DNA from: Halorientalis persicus
GTDB taxonomy: Archaea > Halobacteriota > Halobacteria > Halobacteriales > Haloarculaceae
DNA: 64,000 bases
Assembly: GCF_900110215.1 (NCBI RefSeq)
Contig: NZ_FOCX01000006.1
Span: 1 to 64,000, forward strand
Direction: 5' to 3'
Under the pieces are notes generated by a model. The model worked only from the letters and a program-made list of their open reading frames with translations. It had not been told where the DNA came from and made no database searches. Both the position numbers and the translations under genes were made by a program. Below are positions 32,042-40,346 of the stretch, in pieces; position 1 is the stretch's first letter; each line of letters begins with the position of its first letter.

Positions 32042-33831
32042 CCGAGATTACGCCTTCACTCCGACCGCTCGCGGCGGTACTGGTGCCCGCAATCGCCATC
32101 GTTCCGATCCTGCTGTCGGGTCGACGGCCAAACCTCCGGGAGTCCTGGACGGTGCTGGCCGCACTGGGCGCGTTCGGCATCGTCGCCAGCATGGTCCCCG
32201 GCGTCCTCTCCGGGAGCGTCTACGCCACCCAGCTGGGTGCCTTCCTGCCCGGCGTGCAGTTCACGCTCCGGGCCGACGCGCTCGGCATCCTCTTTGGCCT
32301 GCTGGCCAGCCTGCTGTGGGTGATCACGAGCTTCTACTCGATGGGCTATATGCGCGGGCTGGACGAACACGACCAGACGCGCTACTTCGCGGCCTTCGCC
32401 GCCAGCGTCGCCTCGGCGATCGGCGTCGCGTTCGCCGGGAACCTGTTCGTCATCTTCGTGTTCTACGAACTGCTGACCGTGGCGACCTATCCGCTGGTCG
32501 CCCACGACGAGACCGAGGAGGCCCGCGCCGCCGGCCGGAAGTACCTGACCTACACATTCGGCGGCGGGGTCGCCGTCTTCGCCGGCGCGGTGCTTGTCTT
32601 CTGGCTCACAGCCGGGGGCACGGCCGCTGGCACGACTGCCTTCACCCCCGGCGGCATCGCGGCCCTCGCCACCGCCGACCCGATGATCGCCCGGGTCGCG
32701 TTCGCCCTGCTCGCGGGCGGGTTCGGCGTCAAGGCCGCGCTGATGCCCCTGCACTCGTGGCTCCCGGACGCCATGGTCGCGCCGACGCCGGTTTCGGGCC
32801 TGCTCCACGCAGTCGCGGTCGTCAAGTCCGGCGTCTTCGGCATCGCCCGCGTCGTGCTGGACATCTACGGCCCGGGCCTCGTGGGCGAACTGGGAATGGG
32901 CACGATCCTCGCCGCCGTCGCCGCGTTCACCCTCGTGGTGGCGAGCATCATCGCGCTCCGCCAGGACAACCTCAAGCGCCGGCTCGCGTTCTCGACGGTG
33001 AGCCAGCTGTCCTACATCGTCCTCGGACTGGCGGTCGGAGCGGCTGCCGCACCAGGGCGAGCCTCGGCCTACGCGCTGGTCGGTGGCCTCCTGCACATCC
33101 CCGCCCACGCGTTCATGAAGCTCACTCTCTTCTTCTGTGCGGGCGCGCTCCACGTCGAGACCCACACCGACGACATCTCCAACATGGCCGGGATCGGGCA
33201 TCGGATGCCCGTCACAATGGGTGCGTTCGCCGTCGCCGCGGCCGGAATGGCCGGCATCCCGCTCGTGGCGGGCTTCGTCAGCAAGTACTTCCTGCTGATC
33301 GGGACGGTCTCGGCCGGCAACGTGATCTTCGCCGCCGCGTTGCTGATCTCGGGAGTACTCAACATCGCGTACTTCTGGCCGGTGGTCTACACCGCTTTCT
33401 TCGAGAAACCGACCGAGAGCGATCCCAAGCCGCTGGTCGAGGGGCCGCTCGGCGGCCGGTTCGCCGGGACCGACCCCGGGACCGCCGAGGGGCTGGTGAC
33501 CGACGGTGGGCGGGACGACCGCCACACGGATGGCGGCGACCCGAGTGACGACGAGGCCGATACCGACCACGGCTTCGCCGAGAGCCACGAGGGACAGGGC
33601 ATCGAGGACAAGATCGACGCGGCCGAACAGCTCCACCACGAACACGGCCCCGACGAGCGCCTCGACTGGGAACACCGGCGCTGGATCGGTGAGGAGTCCA
33701 CGTGGCTCATGCTCGGACCGATCTGTTTCGCCGCACTCGGTTCGGTCGTGCTCGGGATCGTCCCCGACACCGCCGTGTTCCTCGAGATCGTCCGCCTGAT
33801 CGTCGAGAACGTGACGGGGGTGGTCGTCTGA
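32038..33831 (+). CDS. Mrp antiporter subunit D, second copy with acidic insert
   Basis: The 597-residue homologue has VIFVFYELLTVATYPLVAH (membrane Glu), VKAALMPLHSWLPDAMVAPTPVSGLLHAVAVVKSG (two Lys) and HIPAHAFMKLTLFF. Between the last two helices is a hydrophilic insert of about 120 residues (about residues 465-570) rich in Asp, Glu and His (DRHTDGGDPSDDEADTDHG, HHEHGPDERLDWEHRR). This insert is not in the first copy and may bind metal or protein partners. It overlaps the following gene by one base. Confidence 0.9.
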   Translation: MTEITPSLRPLAAVLVPAIAIVPILLSGRRPNLRESWTVLAALGAFGIVASMVPGVLSGSVYATQLGAFLPGVQFTLRADALGILFGLLASLLWVITSFYSMGYMRGLDEHDQTRYFAAFAASVASAIGVAFAGNLFVIFVFYELLTVATYPLVAHDETEEARAAGRKYLTYTFGGGVAVFAGAVLVFWLTAGGTAAGTTAFTPGGIAALATADPMIARVAFALLAGGFGVKAALMPLHSWLPDAMVAPTPVSGLLHAVAVVKSGVFGIARVVLDIYGPGLVGELGMGTILAAVAAFTLVVASIIALRQDNLKRRLAFSTVSQLSYIVLGLAVGAAAAPGRASAYALVGGLLHIPAHAFMKLTLFFCAGALHVETHTDDISNMAGIGHRMPVTMGAFAVAAAGMAGIPLVAGFVSKYFLLIGTVSAGNVIFAAALLISGVLNIAYFWPVVYTAFFEKPTESDPKPLVEGPLGGRFAGTDPGTAEGLVTDGGRDDRHTDGGDPSDDEADTDHGFAESHEGQGIEDKIDAAEQLHHEHGPDERLDWEHRRWIGEESTWLMLGPICFAALGSVVLGIVPDTAVFLEIVRLIVENVTGVVV

Positions 33832-35579
33832 TGGTCGACGCGACCGCGCTCCCGGCGATTCCGCCGTTCGTCCCCGTCCTGCTCGTGACCCTGCTGTTGG
33901 GTCTGGTCGGGAAGTATCTCGGCCGGCGCGCGGCCCACGCGCTCGGTATCCTCGCGACGGCCGCCGTCGTGCCCTACGTCTGGCTGCTGCCCGAGGGCGT
34001 CTACCTCGCGGGGATCGACCTGTTCGGGTTCGAGACCGTCATCCTCCACGTGGACGCCTTCTCGCGGCTGATGGGTCTGATCTTCGGGTTCATCGGTGCG
34101 GTCGCGGTCGCCTATTCGTGGGCCAGCGACGCCGACACCGTCCAGACGGCTTTCGCCCTCTCGTACGTCGGGACCAGCCTCGGCGCGGTGTTCGCCGGCG
34201 ACTGGCTCACCCTGATCTTCTTCTGGGAGCTGATGGCCGTCACCTCGACCCTGCTCGTCTGGCACTACGGCGGGCAGGCCGTTCGTGCCGCGTTCCGCTA
34301 CGCCCTGCTGCACGGCATCGGCGGGACGCTCCTCCTGGCCGCGATCGTCTGGCAGTACGCCGCCGTCGGGACCTTCCTGTTCGGGTCGCTCCCGGGCGTC
34401 GAGCACGCACCCGGGATGGCCGGTGCCGTCGCGCCCGTGCTCGCGGCGCTGGGCATCGGCGTCAACGTCGGCTTCGTCGGCCTGCACGCGTGGCTCCCGG
34501 ACACCTACCCGCGGCCCCACGTCGCCGCGTCCGTCTTCCTCTGCGTGTTCACCACCAAGACCGGCGTCTACGGGATGTACCGGGCGTTCCCGGAGGGTGA
34601 ACTCGCCATCGCGTACATGGGGGGCGCGATGGCCGTCTTCGGCGCCTGTATGGCACTGCTTCAGAACGATATGCGTCGCCTGCTCTCCTATCACATCCAG
34701 TCTCAGGTCGGGTACATGGTCGCGGGCGTCGGCATCGCCGGCCACCTGGCGACCGCCGGCGCGTTCGGCCACGTGTTCAACCACATCCTCTACAAGAGCC
34801 TGCTGTTCATGACCGTCGGCGTCGTCATCTACCGAACGGGTGAGGAGAGCCTGAAGAAACTCGGTGGCCTCGGCCGGCAGATGCCCATCACCGCGATCAC
34901 GTTCTTCGTCGCCGCGTTCTCCATCGCCGGCTTCCCCGGCTTCAACGGCTTCGTCTCGAAGGGGATGGTGATCGTCGCGGCCCACGAGGAACACTACAAC
35001 CTGCTGTGGTACCTGCTCCTGGCCGGCGGGGTCGGGACCTTCCTCTCGTTCATCAAACTCGGCTACTACGCCTTCCTCCACGGCGAGTACGAGGGGACGG
35101 TCCGGGACGCCAGCCTCGGGCAGGCCGTCCCGATGGTCGCCGTCGCCGCGCTGTGTGTCCTGTTCGGCGTCTACCCGCCCGCGCTCTACGAGATCCTGCC
35201 GGGCGCGGCCGAACTGGAGTACACCGTCTTCACGTTCAAGCACGTCCTCGAAGGCGTCGCGCTGGCGGCCGCCGGCGTGATCGGGTTCGTCCTGCTGAAG
35301 ACCCCGCTCTCGCGGGTGGCGAAGATTCCCGATATCGACCGGCTCTACAACCCCGGGACGCTGTACGGCACCCGCGGCCTCGTCGTCAGCGTCACCGAAC
35401 TGTACGCCGCGGTCGACCGCACCGTGGTCCGGGCCACTCGGACGACGATCCGTCTCGTCCGTGACCCCCGAACGATGATCGACGATGCGACCGTCGACCG
35501 ACTCACTCGGCAGGACACCATCGGCTTCGGTGTCTTGCTGGTGGTGGTTGCGCTGGCCGTGGCTATCGTGGTGCTGTGA
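33831..35579 (+). CDS. Mrp antiporter subunit D/NuoL-type, third copy
   Basis: The 582-residue protein begins at ATG 33831, sharing one base with the previous stop. It has about 14-15 helices: LTLIFFWELMAVTSTLLVWH (membrane Glu), VNVGFVGLHAWLPDTYPRPHVAASVFLCVFTTKTGVYG (TM7/TM8, first Lys replaced), LLSYHIQSQVGYMVAG, and HVFNHILYKSLLFMTVG. The C-terminal 100 residues hold an amphipathic stretch (YNPGTLYGTRGLVVSVTELY) and a final anchor helix, as in NuoL-like subunits. It ends the operon. An upstream ATG at 33702 is inside the preceding gene and is rejected. Confidence 0.9.
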   Translation: MVDATALPAIPPFVPVLLVTLLLGLVGKYLGRRAAHALGILATAAVVPYVWLLPEGVYLAGIDLFGFETVILHVDAFSRLMGLIFGFIGAVAVAYSWASDADTVQTAFALSYVGTSLGAVFAGDWLTLIFFWELMAVTSTLLVWHYGGQAVRAAFRYALLHGIGGTLLLAAIVWQYAAVGTFLFGSLPGVEHAPGMAGAVAPVLAALGIGVNVGFVGLHAWLPDTYPRPHVAASVFLCVFTTKTGVYGMYRAFPEGELAIAYMGGAMAVFGACMALLQNDMRRLLSYHIQSQVGYMVAGVGIAGHLATAGAFGHVFNHILYKSLLFMTVGVVIYRTGEESLKKLGGLGRQMPITAITFFVAAFSIAGFPGFNGFVSKGMVIVAAHEEHYNLLWYLLLAGGVGTFLSFIKLGYYAFLHGEYEGTVRDASLGQAVPMVAVAALCVLFGVYPPALYEILPGAAELEYTVFTFKHVLEGVALAAAGVIGFVLLKTPLSRVAKIPDIDRLYNPGTLYGTRGLVVSVTELYAAVDRTVVRATRTTIRLVRDPRTMIDDATVDRLTRQDTIGFGVLLVVVALAVAIVVL

Positions 35580-35617
35580 GGTTGTGCCCGAAGGGATCCA
35601 CCGAACCTGTCTCAACC

Positions 35618-35628
35618 GATTTAAATCC
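35618..35628 (+). promoter_or_regulatory. TATA-like box for the repeat-linker lipoprotein
   Basis: The box gatttaaatcc is centred about 28 bases before GTG 35650. It supports that GTG over an in-frame start further upstream, which would lie in the Mrp operon. Confidence 0.6.
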
Positions 35629-35649
35629 GAGAACGCCCTGCATCGCCCC

Positions 35650-36582
35650 GTGCGACGAGCCCTCCAGACTGTTGCAGTCGTGACCCTCCTGCTGGTCGCC
35701 GGCTGTAGCGGACCGAGCGGACAGACAACGACCACTGCACCCGATGCAGCCCCCGCGTCACCGACGTCGACCGACGGGTCCGCACCCGACCCGACGGCGA
35801 CCGACCGACCGACAGCGGACGCGACGGCGACCGACCGACCGACAGCGGACGCGACGGCGACCGACCGACCGTCGACCCCGGATAGCCCATCGAACGACAC
35901 GGCACCCGGTGTGGGGGCGTACCCATCCGGTGTGTCGGCCGACGGTGTGGCGAACGTGACAGCACTCGTCAGTGCCCACCGAGCCAGCGTCGTCGCGGAC
36001 GGTGCCACGATGCGAACCACGGTCCGGACCGACGGGAGCGTCGACGGGACCGCGATCCGCGTCCGTGGCAACGAGACCGCTCGTCTCGCGCCGGGGGCCA
36101 CACGGCTCCAGTGGACGGTCGGTGCGAACACCACTCGCGGGAACCAGAGCAGCGTCCTCGACGAGCGCTACTGGGCCAACGAGTCGGTACTCGTCTCGCG
36201 GGTCGCCAGTGCCGACGGGAACGTGACGGTGAACGTACAGAATCGGAGCGCAACCCTCGAACGGGTCGTCGTCTCCGCCGCGGCCAAGAGCCGTATCGTG
36301 ACCCCGACCCTGTCGAACGCGGACTACGAGGTCGCGAACGTGACCGAACGCGACGGCCGACGAGTGACCACGCTCGTCGCGAGAAACGGAACCTACCGCG
36401 GACCGCGCCCAGTCACGACGTACGACGCGACCGTCACTGTCGCCGCGTCCGGGCGTGTGCTCTCACTCGACCGAACCTGGGAGACGGCCGACACCAGCTA
36501 CCACGACGAGTACGTGTGGACGGCGGCCACCCCCGTCGAGAAACCCGACTGGGCTTCGACGAACGCGACCGGGGCGGCCTGA
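35650..36582 (+). CDS. Surface lipoprotein with 30-base-repeat linker
   Basis: The 310-residue protein has a signal peptide and lipobox (LLLVAGCSG, lipidated Cys19). Residues 20-100 are a Thr/Asp/Pro linker containing ATDRPTADAT repeats. The globular domain (about 105-310) has ten or more N-x-S/T sequons and motifs such as TRLQWTVGANTTRGNQSSVLDERYW and RDGRRVTTLVARNGTYRGP. It is related in style to the haloarchaeal exported proteins at 62-64 kb (LolA-like), but the function is unknown. It is probably anchored on the outer face of the membrane. Confidence 0.78.
   Translation: MRRALQTVAVVTLLLVAGCSGPSGQTTTTAPDAAPASPTSTDGSAPDPTATDRPTADATATDRPTADATATDRPSTPDSPSNDTAPGVGAYPSGVSADGVANVTALVSAHRASVVADGATMRTTVRTDGSVDGTAIRVRGNETARLAPGATRLQWTVGANTTRGNQSSVLDERYWANESVLVSRVASADGNVTVNVQNRSATLERVVVSAAAKSRIVTPTLSNADYEVANVTERDGRRVTTLVARNGTYRGPRPVTTYDATVTVAASGRVLSLDRTWETADTSYHDEYVWTAATPVEKPDWASTNATGAA
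35792..35871 (+). repeat. 30-base tandem repeat, about 2.7 copies
   Basis: Units at 35792-35820, 35821-35850 and 35851-35871 are nearly exact copies of one 30-base unit (cgacggcgaccgaccgaccg core) and encode TATDRPTADA. The low drift suggests recent expansion or contraction by slippage, which would change only linker length. Confidence 0.9.
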
Positions 36583-36608
36583 ACCCTCCGCGACGGTGCG
36601 CCCCCGTC

Positions 36609-37382
36609 TCAGAAACAGGTGCCGCCGGCGTCGATGGCGATCTCCTGCCCCGTAATCTTCCGGGCGTGAGGGCCTGCGAGGTAGGCCACCTGTTCGGCCA
36701 CGTCTTCGGGATCGATGAAGTACTCGGGCAGCGTGAAGTCGTCACCGCCGACGCTGGCGGGTTCGGCGTTCTCTACGTCGGCCAGTTTGGCCTGTTCCTG
36801 GATCGCGTCGTCGATCCGGTCGCCCTGGACCGGGCCAGGCTGGATTACGTTGACTGTTACGTCGTCCCGCCCTAACTCGGCGGCGAGCGTCCGACTCAAC
36901 CCGACCAGCCCCATCTTCGACGCGCTGTATGGCGTCCGGTTGGCGTAGGGGCGTTTCCCGCCGATGGAGCCGATGTTGACGACGCTCCCCTGGTCGCTCT
37001 CCCGGAGGTGTGCGCCGGCGTGTTTGATACAGCGCCACGCGCCGATCAGGTTCACGTCCAGCACCTGCTCGAAGTCGGCTTCCTCCACGCGGTCGTAGGG
37101 CTGGACGGGACCCGCGATGCCGGCGTTGTTGACCAGACAGTCGAGGCCGCCGAAGGTGTCGACGGTCTCCTCGATGGCGGCTTGGACGGACGCCTCGTCG
37201 GTCACGTCGGTCTCGACGGCGAGCGTGCGGTCGGGGTCGTCGATGGCGTCGGCGGTGTCGTGGATGCCCTCGCCCCGCGCGGCCAGCGCGACGGTCGCGC
37301 CGTGGTCGGCGAGGGTGATCGCGATCTCGCGGCCGATGCCCTGGCTCGCCCCGGTGACGAAGGCTGTGAGGTCGTCGAGCAT
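36609..37382 (-). CDS. Short-chain dehydrogenase/reductase
   Basis: The 257-residue classical SDR has the nucleotide motif TGASQGIG (about residues 10-17), NNAG (near 87), catalytic Ser in NIGSIGG, and YSASK (Tyr-x-x-x-Lys, near 155-159). It ends VDPEDVAEQVAYLAGP and GQEIAIDAGGTCF. The family oxidises or reduces alcohols and ketones with NAD(P). The first acidic residue after beta-2 is not in the usual place (ALAARGEG), so a preference for NADP is possible. It looks similar to 3-oxoacyl-ACP reductase-like SDRs. Confidence 0.9.
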   Translation of the reverse strand: MLDDLTAFVTGASQGIGREIAITLADHGATVALAARGEGIHDTADAIDDPDRTLAVETDVTDEASVQAAIEETVDTFGGLDCLVNNAGIAGPVQPYDRVEEADFEQVLDVNLIGAWRCIKHAGAHLRESDQGSVVNIGSIGGKRPYANRTPYSASKMGLVGLSRTLAAELGRDDVTVNVIQPGPVQGDRIDDAIQEQAKLADVENAEPASVGGDDFTLPEYFIDPEDVAEQVAYLAGPHARKITGQEIAIDAGGTCF

Positions 37383-37424
37383 GGGCGTGTCTCGAAGGAG
37401 TCCCGCAAAGGTCTTCCGACGATC

Positions 37425-37898
37425 TCACGGCTCGACAGCGGGGTCGCTCGCTGGCTCCAGTGCTTCCAGTTCCGCCGGATCAGTCCCGGCGTCGAGCGCC
37501 ACGGCCTCGATCCGGACGACGCCCTTCGCGCTCCGGCCGCTGTCGATCCCCGGTCCGACCACGCGAATCTCGTCGGGGTCGAGCGGGTCGCCGTCCCGCC
37601 GGTAGGCAAGCACTGCCGACAGCGCGTCGGTCACGTCGAGACAGACCCGGTAGCCGTCCCGGCAGGTCACGAGGACGTGCGTGGCCGCTGGCGGACTCTC
37701 GGCGGCCGTCAGGAGGTCGCCGAGGTCCAGTCCGGTCCAGGGGCCGTCGATGGGGCCGCTGTCGTCACACGCCATGTCCGTGGCGATCTCGACCGGCTCG
37801 AACCCGTCGCAGGCGTCGAGCGCCGTCGGGAGCAGGAGCTGTCGCTCGCCCTCGATCTCGACGTACGCCGCCCCAGTCCGTTCGCGCTCGGCAGTCAC
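37425..37898 (-). CDS. Molybdopterin-domain-like oxidoreductase fragment protein
   Basis: The 157-residue soluble protein (GTG at 37898, VTAERERTGAAYVEIEGER) looks like the sulfite-oxidase molybdopterin-binding domain in reduced form: GPWTGLDLGDLLTAAESPPAATHVLVTCRDGYRVCLDVTDAL, then LAYRRDGDPLDPDEIRVVGPG. Some cysteine and arginine ligands of catalytic members may be missing, so cofactor binding is uncertain. Longer in-frame extensions on this strand fall inside coaBC and are rejected. It sits between the SDR and coaBC genes, all on the minus strand. Confidence 0.65.
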   Translation of the reverse strand: MTAERERTGAAYVEIEGERQLLLPTALDACDGFEPVEIATDMACDDSGPIDGPWTGLDLGDLLTAAESPPAATHVLVTCRDGYRVCLDVTDALSAVLAYRRDGDPLDPDEIRVVGPGIDSGRSAKGVVRIEAVALDAGTDPAELEALEPASDPAVEP

Positions 37899-37960
37899 GT
37901 CGCCTCGATGTCGTGTCGGCGGACACAAAAGCCCGGCTACACGTTCCCGATATCCGGGAG

Positions 37961-39115
37961 CTACAGTTCCGCCGCGAGCTCCGCCGCGACGTGCGCGCCG
38001 AGGCCGGCCTTGCTCCCGGCGTACTCGTCGGACCCGTCCCGTCGGATCACCAGCGCTCTGGTTTCGGCCTCGCCCATCACGTCCGCGTGGTTCCCGACGA
38101 CGAAAGACAGACCCGCCCGCTCCATCGTCTCGCGGGCGCGTTCGATAAGCGTCGCCTCGTCGCCTTCCGTCTCGACTTTGAACCCGACGATGGACAGGTC
38201 GGGATAGGCCTCTCGGACGGTGTCGATCAGTTTCGGCGTCGGTGTCAGTTCGAGCGTCAACTGGTCTTTCCCGGACTTGATCTTCTCGCCGGCCGCCTCG
38301 ACGGTGTAATCGGAGATGGCAGCCGCCGAGACCAGCGCGTCGGCGTCGTCGGCGTGGGCCTGGACGGCATCGAGCATCTCCGCGGCGCTCTCGACCTGCT
38401 CCACGTCGGCGTAGTGAACGTCCTCGCCATCGTGAACGAGCGTCACGTCGGCCCCGCGGACGTGGCAGGCCCGCGCCACCGCGCGCCCGGTCTTGCCCGA
38501 CGCGCGGTTCGAGAGCGTCCGGACGGGATCGACGGCCTCGGTGGTCGCGCCACTGGTGACGATCACGTGGTCGCCCGCCAGCGGGTCGGGCGTCGTCGCG
38601 CGGGCGACACCGGTGACGATGGCGTCCTCGCTGGCGATCTTGGCCTTGCCCTCTTCGATGCGCGGGTCGACGAACTCGACGCCCCAGGACTCGACGCGGG
38701 CGATGGTTTCGAGGACGCCGGGGTGGTCGTACATCGGTTCGTGCATCGCGGGCGCGACGACGACGGGCACGCCAGCGCCCAGCGCCGTCGTCGCCGTCGT
38801 CGTCACCGGTGTGTCGTCGACGGCGGCCGCCAGTTTCCCGACGGTGTTGGCCGTCGCCGGCGCGATCAGCAACACGTCGGCCCAGCCCTCCCGCCCGCAC
38901 AACTCGACGTGTTCGACCTGTCCGGTGATCTCGGTGACGACGGGTTCGTCGGTCGCGAAATCGACCGCCCACGGGTGGACGATCCCCGTGGCGCTGTCGG
39001 TCATGACGGCGCGGACCGACGCCCCCTGACGGCGTAACTCGTGGGCCAACTCCACGGTCTTGACCGCCGCGATGGACCCGGTGACCCCGAGCGCGACGTT
39101 CACTCCGGAAAGCAT
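37961..39115 (-). CDS. coaBC: Bifunctional CoaBC, phosphopantothenoylcysteine decarboxylase/ligase
   Basis: The 384-residue protein makes 4'-phosphopantetheine in CoA synthesis. The N-terminal flavoprotein domain (residues 1-180) has GVTGSIAAVKTVELAHELRRQG, then VLLIAPATANTVGKLAAAVDD and VVVAPAMHEPMYDHPGV. The C-terminal ligase (about 185-384) has VIVTSGATTEAVDPVRTLSNRASGKTG and LELTPTPKLI. It opens with ATG 39115; the minus-strand box GGATTTACC (39137-39147 region) lies about 27 bases upstream, giving a leaderless mRNA. Confidence 0.95.
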   Translation of the reverse strand: MLSGVNVALGVTGSIAAVKTVELAHELRRQGASVRAVMTDSATGIVHPWAVDFATDEPVVTEITGQVEHVELCGREGWADVLLIAPATANTVGKLAAAVDDTPVTTTATTALGAGVPVVVAPAMHEPMYDHPGVLETIARVESWGVEFVDPRIEEGKAKIASEDAIVTGVARATTPDPLAGDHVIVTSGATTEAVDPVRTLSNRASGKTGRAVARACHVRGADVTLVHDGEDVHYADVEQVESAAEMLDAVQAHADDADALVSAAAISDYTVEAAGEKIKSGKDQLTLELTPTPKLIDTVREAYPDLSIVGFKVETEGDEATLIERARETMERAGLSFVVGNHADVMGEAETRALVIRRDGSDEYAGSKAGLGAHVAAELAAEL

Positions 39116-39164
39116 TAGCTATCCGTTTGCCCCGGTGGGGTAAATCCGTAGGGGATTGTATAGG

Positions 39165-39185
39165 GCGCCCCCGATTTGGGGGTGC
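39165..39185. repeat. GC-rich hairpin in the coaBC/SCP2 divergent region
   Basis: GCGCCCCC (39165-39172) and GGGGGTGC (39178-39185) form eight pairs, one of them G-U, around a gattt loop. It lies between the promoters of two divergent genes, so it may be an operator or shared regulatory site. TATA-like boxes follow at 39186-39192 (ttaaaaa) and 39216-39223 (gttttact). Confidence 0.6.
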
Positions 39186-39250
39186 TTAAAAAGAGGCCGT
39201 AGATTTCCCCGTGAAGTTTTACTAGGGTTGGGGTCTCACGTGGTGATGCT

Positions 39251-39760
39251 ATGGCAGATGGACTCATATTCCCGAGTTCGGAATGGTTCGAAGACTATCA
39301 AGCAAAGGTAAACGGTAACGAAGAGTACTCGGAGAAGTCCGCCGGCTGGGGGGTCGACTTCAACGGCGACTTCATCTTCAAGATGACCGATATGCCCCTC
39401 GACGACATCGACGTCGAGGCCATGCCCGAGCACATTCAGGAAGAACTCGATCAGTACGTTTCCGAGACATCGGAAGGCTACACCGGTCAGACGTTCGTCG
39501 GGCTCGAAGACGGTGAGTGTACCGACGCCTACCTCATCGAGTCCGAAGACGATGTCGACAACGGCTTCAAGCTTACCGGCACCTACGAGAACTGGGTGGA
39601 GCTGACCCGTGGCAACATCGGTGCCGTCGACGGCATGATGTCCGGGAAGTTCGAGCTGGACGGCGATATGCAGAAGATCCTCCAGTACTCCGACGCCGCG
39701 ACGCTGCTGACCGAGTGCGCGACGGAAGTCGACTCCGTGTTCGCACACGAGGAGTACTAG
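39251..39760 (+). CDS. SCP2 sterol-carrier-like domain protein
   Basis: The 169-residue acidic, soluble protein starts MADGLIFPSSEWFEDYQAKV. Its layout fits SCP2-like lipid-binding proteins: YSEKSAGWGVDFNGDFIF, then GLEDGECTDAYLIESEDDVDNGFKLTGTYENWVELTRGNIGAVDGMMSGKFELDGDMQKIL, the part typical of SCP2 domains. GGTGAT at 39242-39247 is a possible Shine-Dalgarno sequence. It may bind a lipid or polyketide-like ligand. The exact ligand is unknown. Confidence 0.8.
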   Translation: MADGLIFPSSEWFEDYQAKVNGNEEYSEKSAGWGVDFNGDFIFKMTDMPLDDIDVEAMPEHIQEELDQYVSETSEGYTGQTFVGLEDGECTDAYLIESEDDVDNGFKLTGTYENWVELTRGNIGAVDGMMSGKFELDGDMQKILQYSDAATLLTECATEVDSVFAHEEY

Positions 39761-39836
39761 ACGTTTCACGCCGATCGCGAATCGGCCGAACCGCGCCTGG
39801 CACCCGTGGGGGTGGGGCGCGCGAAATTCGTCTTTC

Positions 39837-40292
39837 TTAGGGCGCGTACGTACCCTCAAGCCGTGCGTTCGCCAGCACCTTCCCCATCATCTCGTCTTCC
39901 AGTTCGTCCTTGTCGGTCGACACCGGCAGGGAAAGCGTCGCGTCGAGGGCGTACAGCCGGAACCGGTAGGTGTGTTCCCGGTCCGGCGGGTTCGGGCCGC
40001 CGTACCCGTGTTCGCCGTAGTCGTTTTGCCCCTCGGTGGCGTCGTCGGCCGCCCAGTCTTCGGGAATCTCACCGATATCGGGGTCGATGTCCCAGACGAT
40101 CCAGTGGTCCCAGATCTTCCCCGCCGGCTCCATCGCGTCCGGGTCGTCGACGATCAACACCAGCGACTCGGCCCCGCCGGGCACGTTCTCGACGCGCAAG
40201 GGCGGGTTCACGTCGTCCTCGGTGTAGCCGTACTGCTCGGGAATCGTCGCCCCGTCCTCGAAGGCCGGACTCACCAGTCGTAGGTCACTCAC
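39837..40292 (-). CDS. YbhB/YbcL-type PEBP (Raf-kinase-inhibitor-like) protein
   Basis: The 151-residue protein has the phosphatidylethanolamine-binding fold. Motifs are PEQYGYTEDDVNPPLRVENVPGGAESLVLIVDDPDA (with the DPDAP-like site), DHWIVWDIDPDIGEIPEDW, and YGGPNPPDREHTYRFRLYALDA (GPxPP site). It is full length for the bacterial and archaeal group. The ligand and role in archaea are unknown. Confidence 0.92.
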   Translation of the reverse strand: MSDLRLVSPAFEDGATIPEQYGYTEDDVNPPLRVENVPGGAESLVLIVDDPDAMEPAGKIWDHWIVWDIDPDIGEIPEDWAADDATEGQNDYGEHGYGGPNPPDREHTYRFRLYALDATLSLPVSTDKDELEDEMMGKVLANARLEGTYAP

Positions 40293-40346
40293 AGTATCCC
40301 TCCACCGGTGATACGAGCGGGTGACAGAAGAAACTACGGCGTGGAC

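Noticed and set aside
32056-33675. A 539-residue minus-strand reading frame opposite the second Mrp D subunit
   Set aside because: It is made almost entirely of Asp, Glu, Arg, Gly and His repeats, typical of reverse-strand reading of hydrophobic-protein genes in GC-rich DNA.
33387-36134. A 915-residue reading frame on the minus strand opposite the third Mrp D subunit and the lipoprotein
   Set aside because: It is the antisense shadow of high-GC genes; it shows low complexity and no family motif, while the plus strand has clear antiporter motifs.
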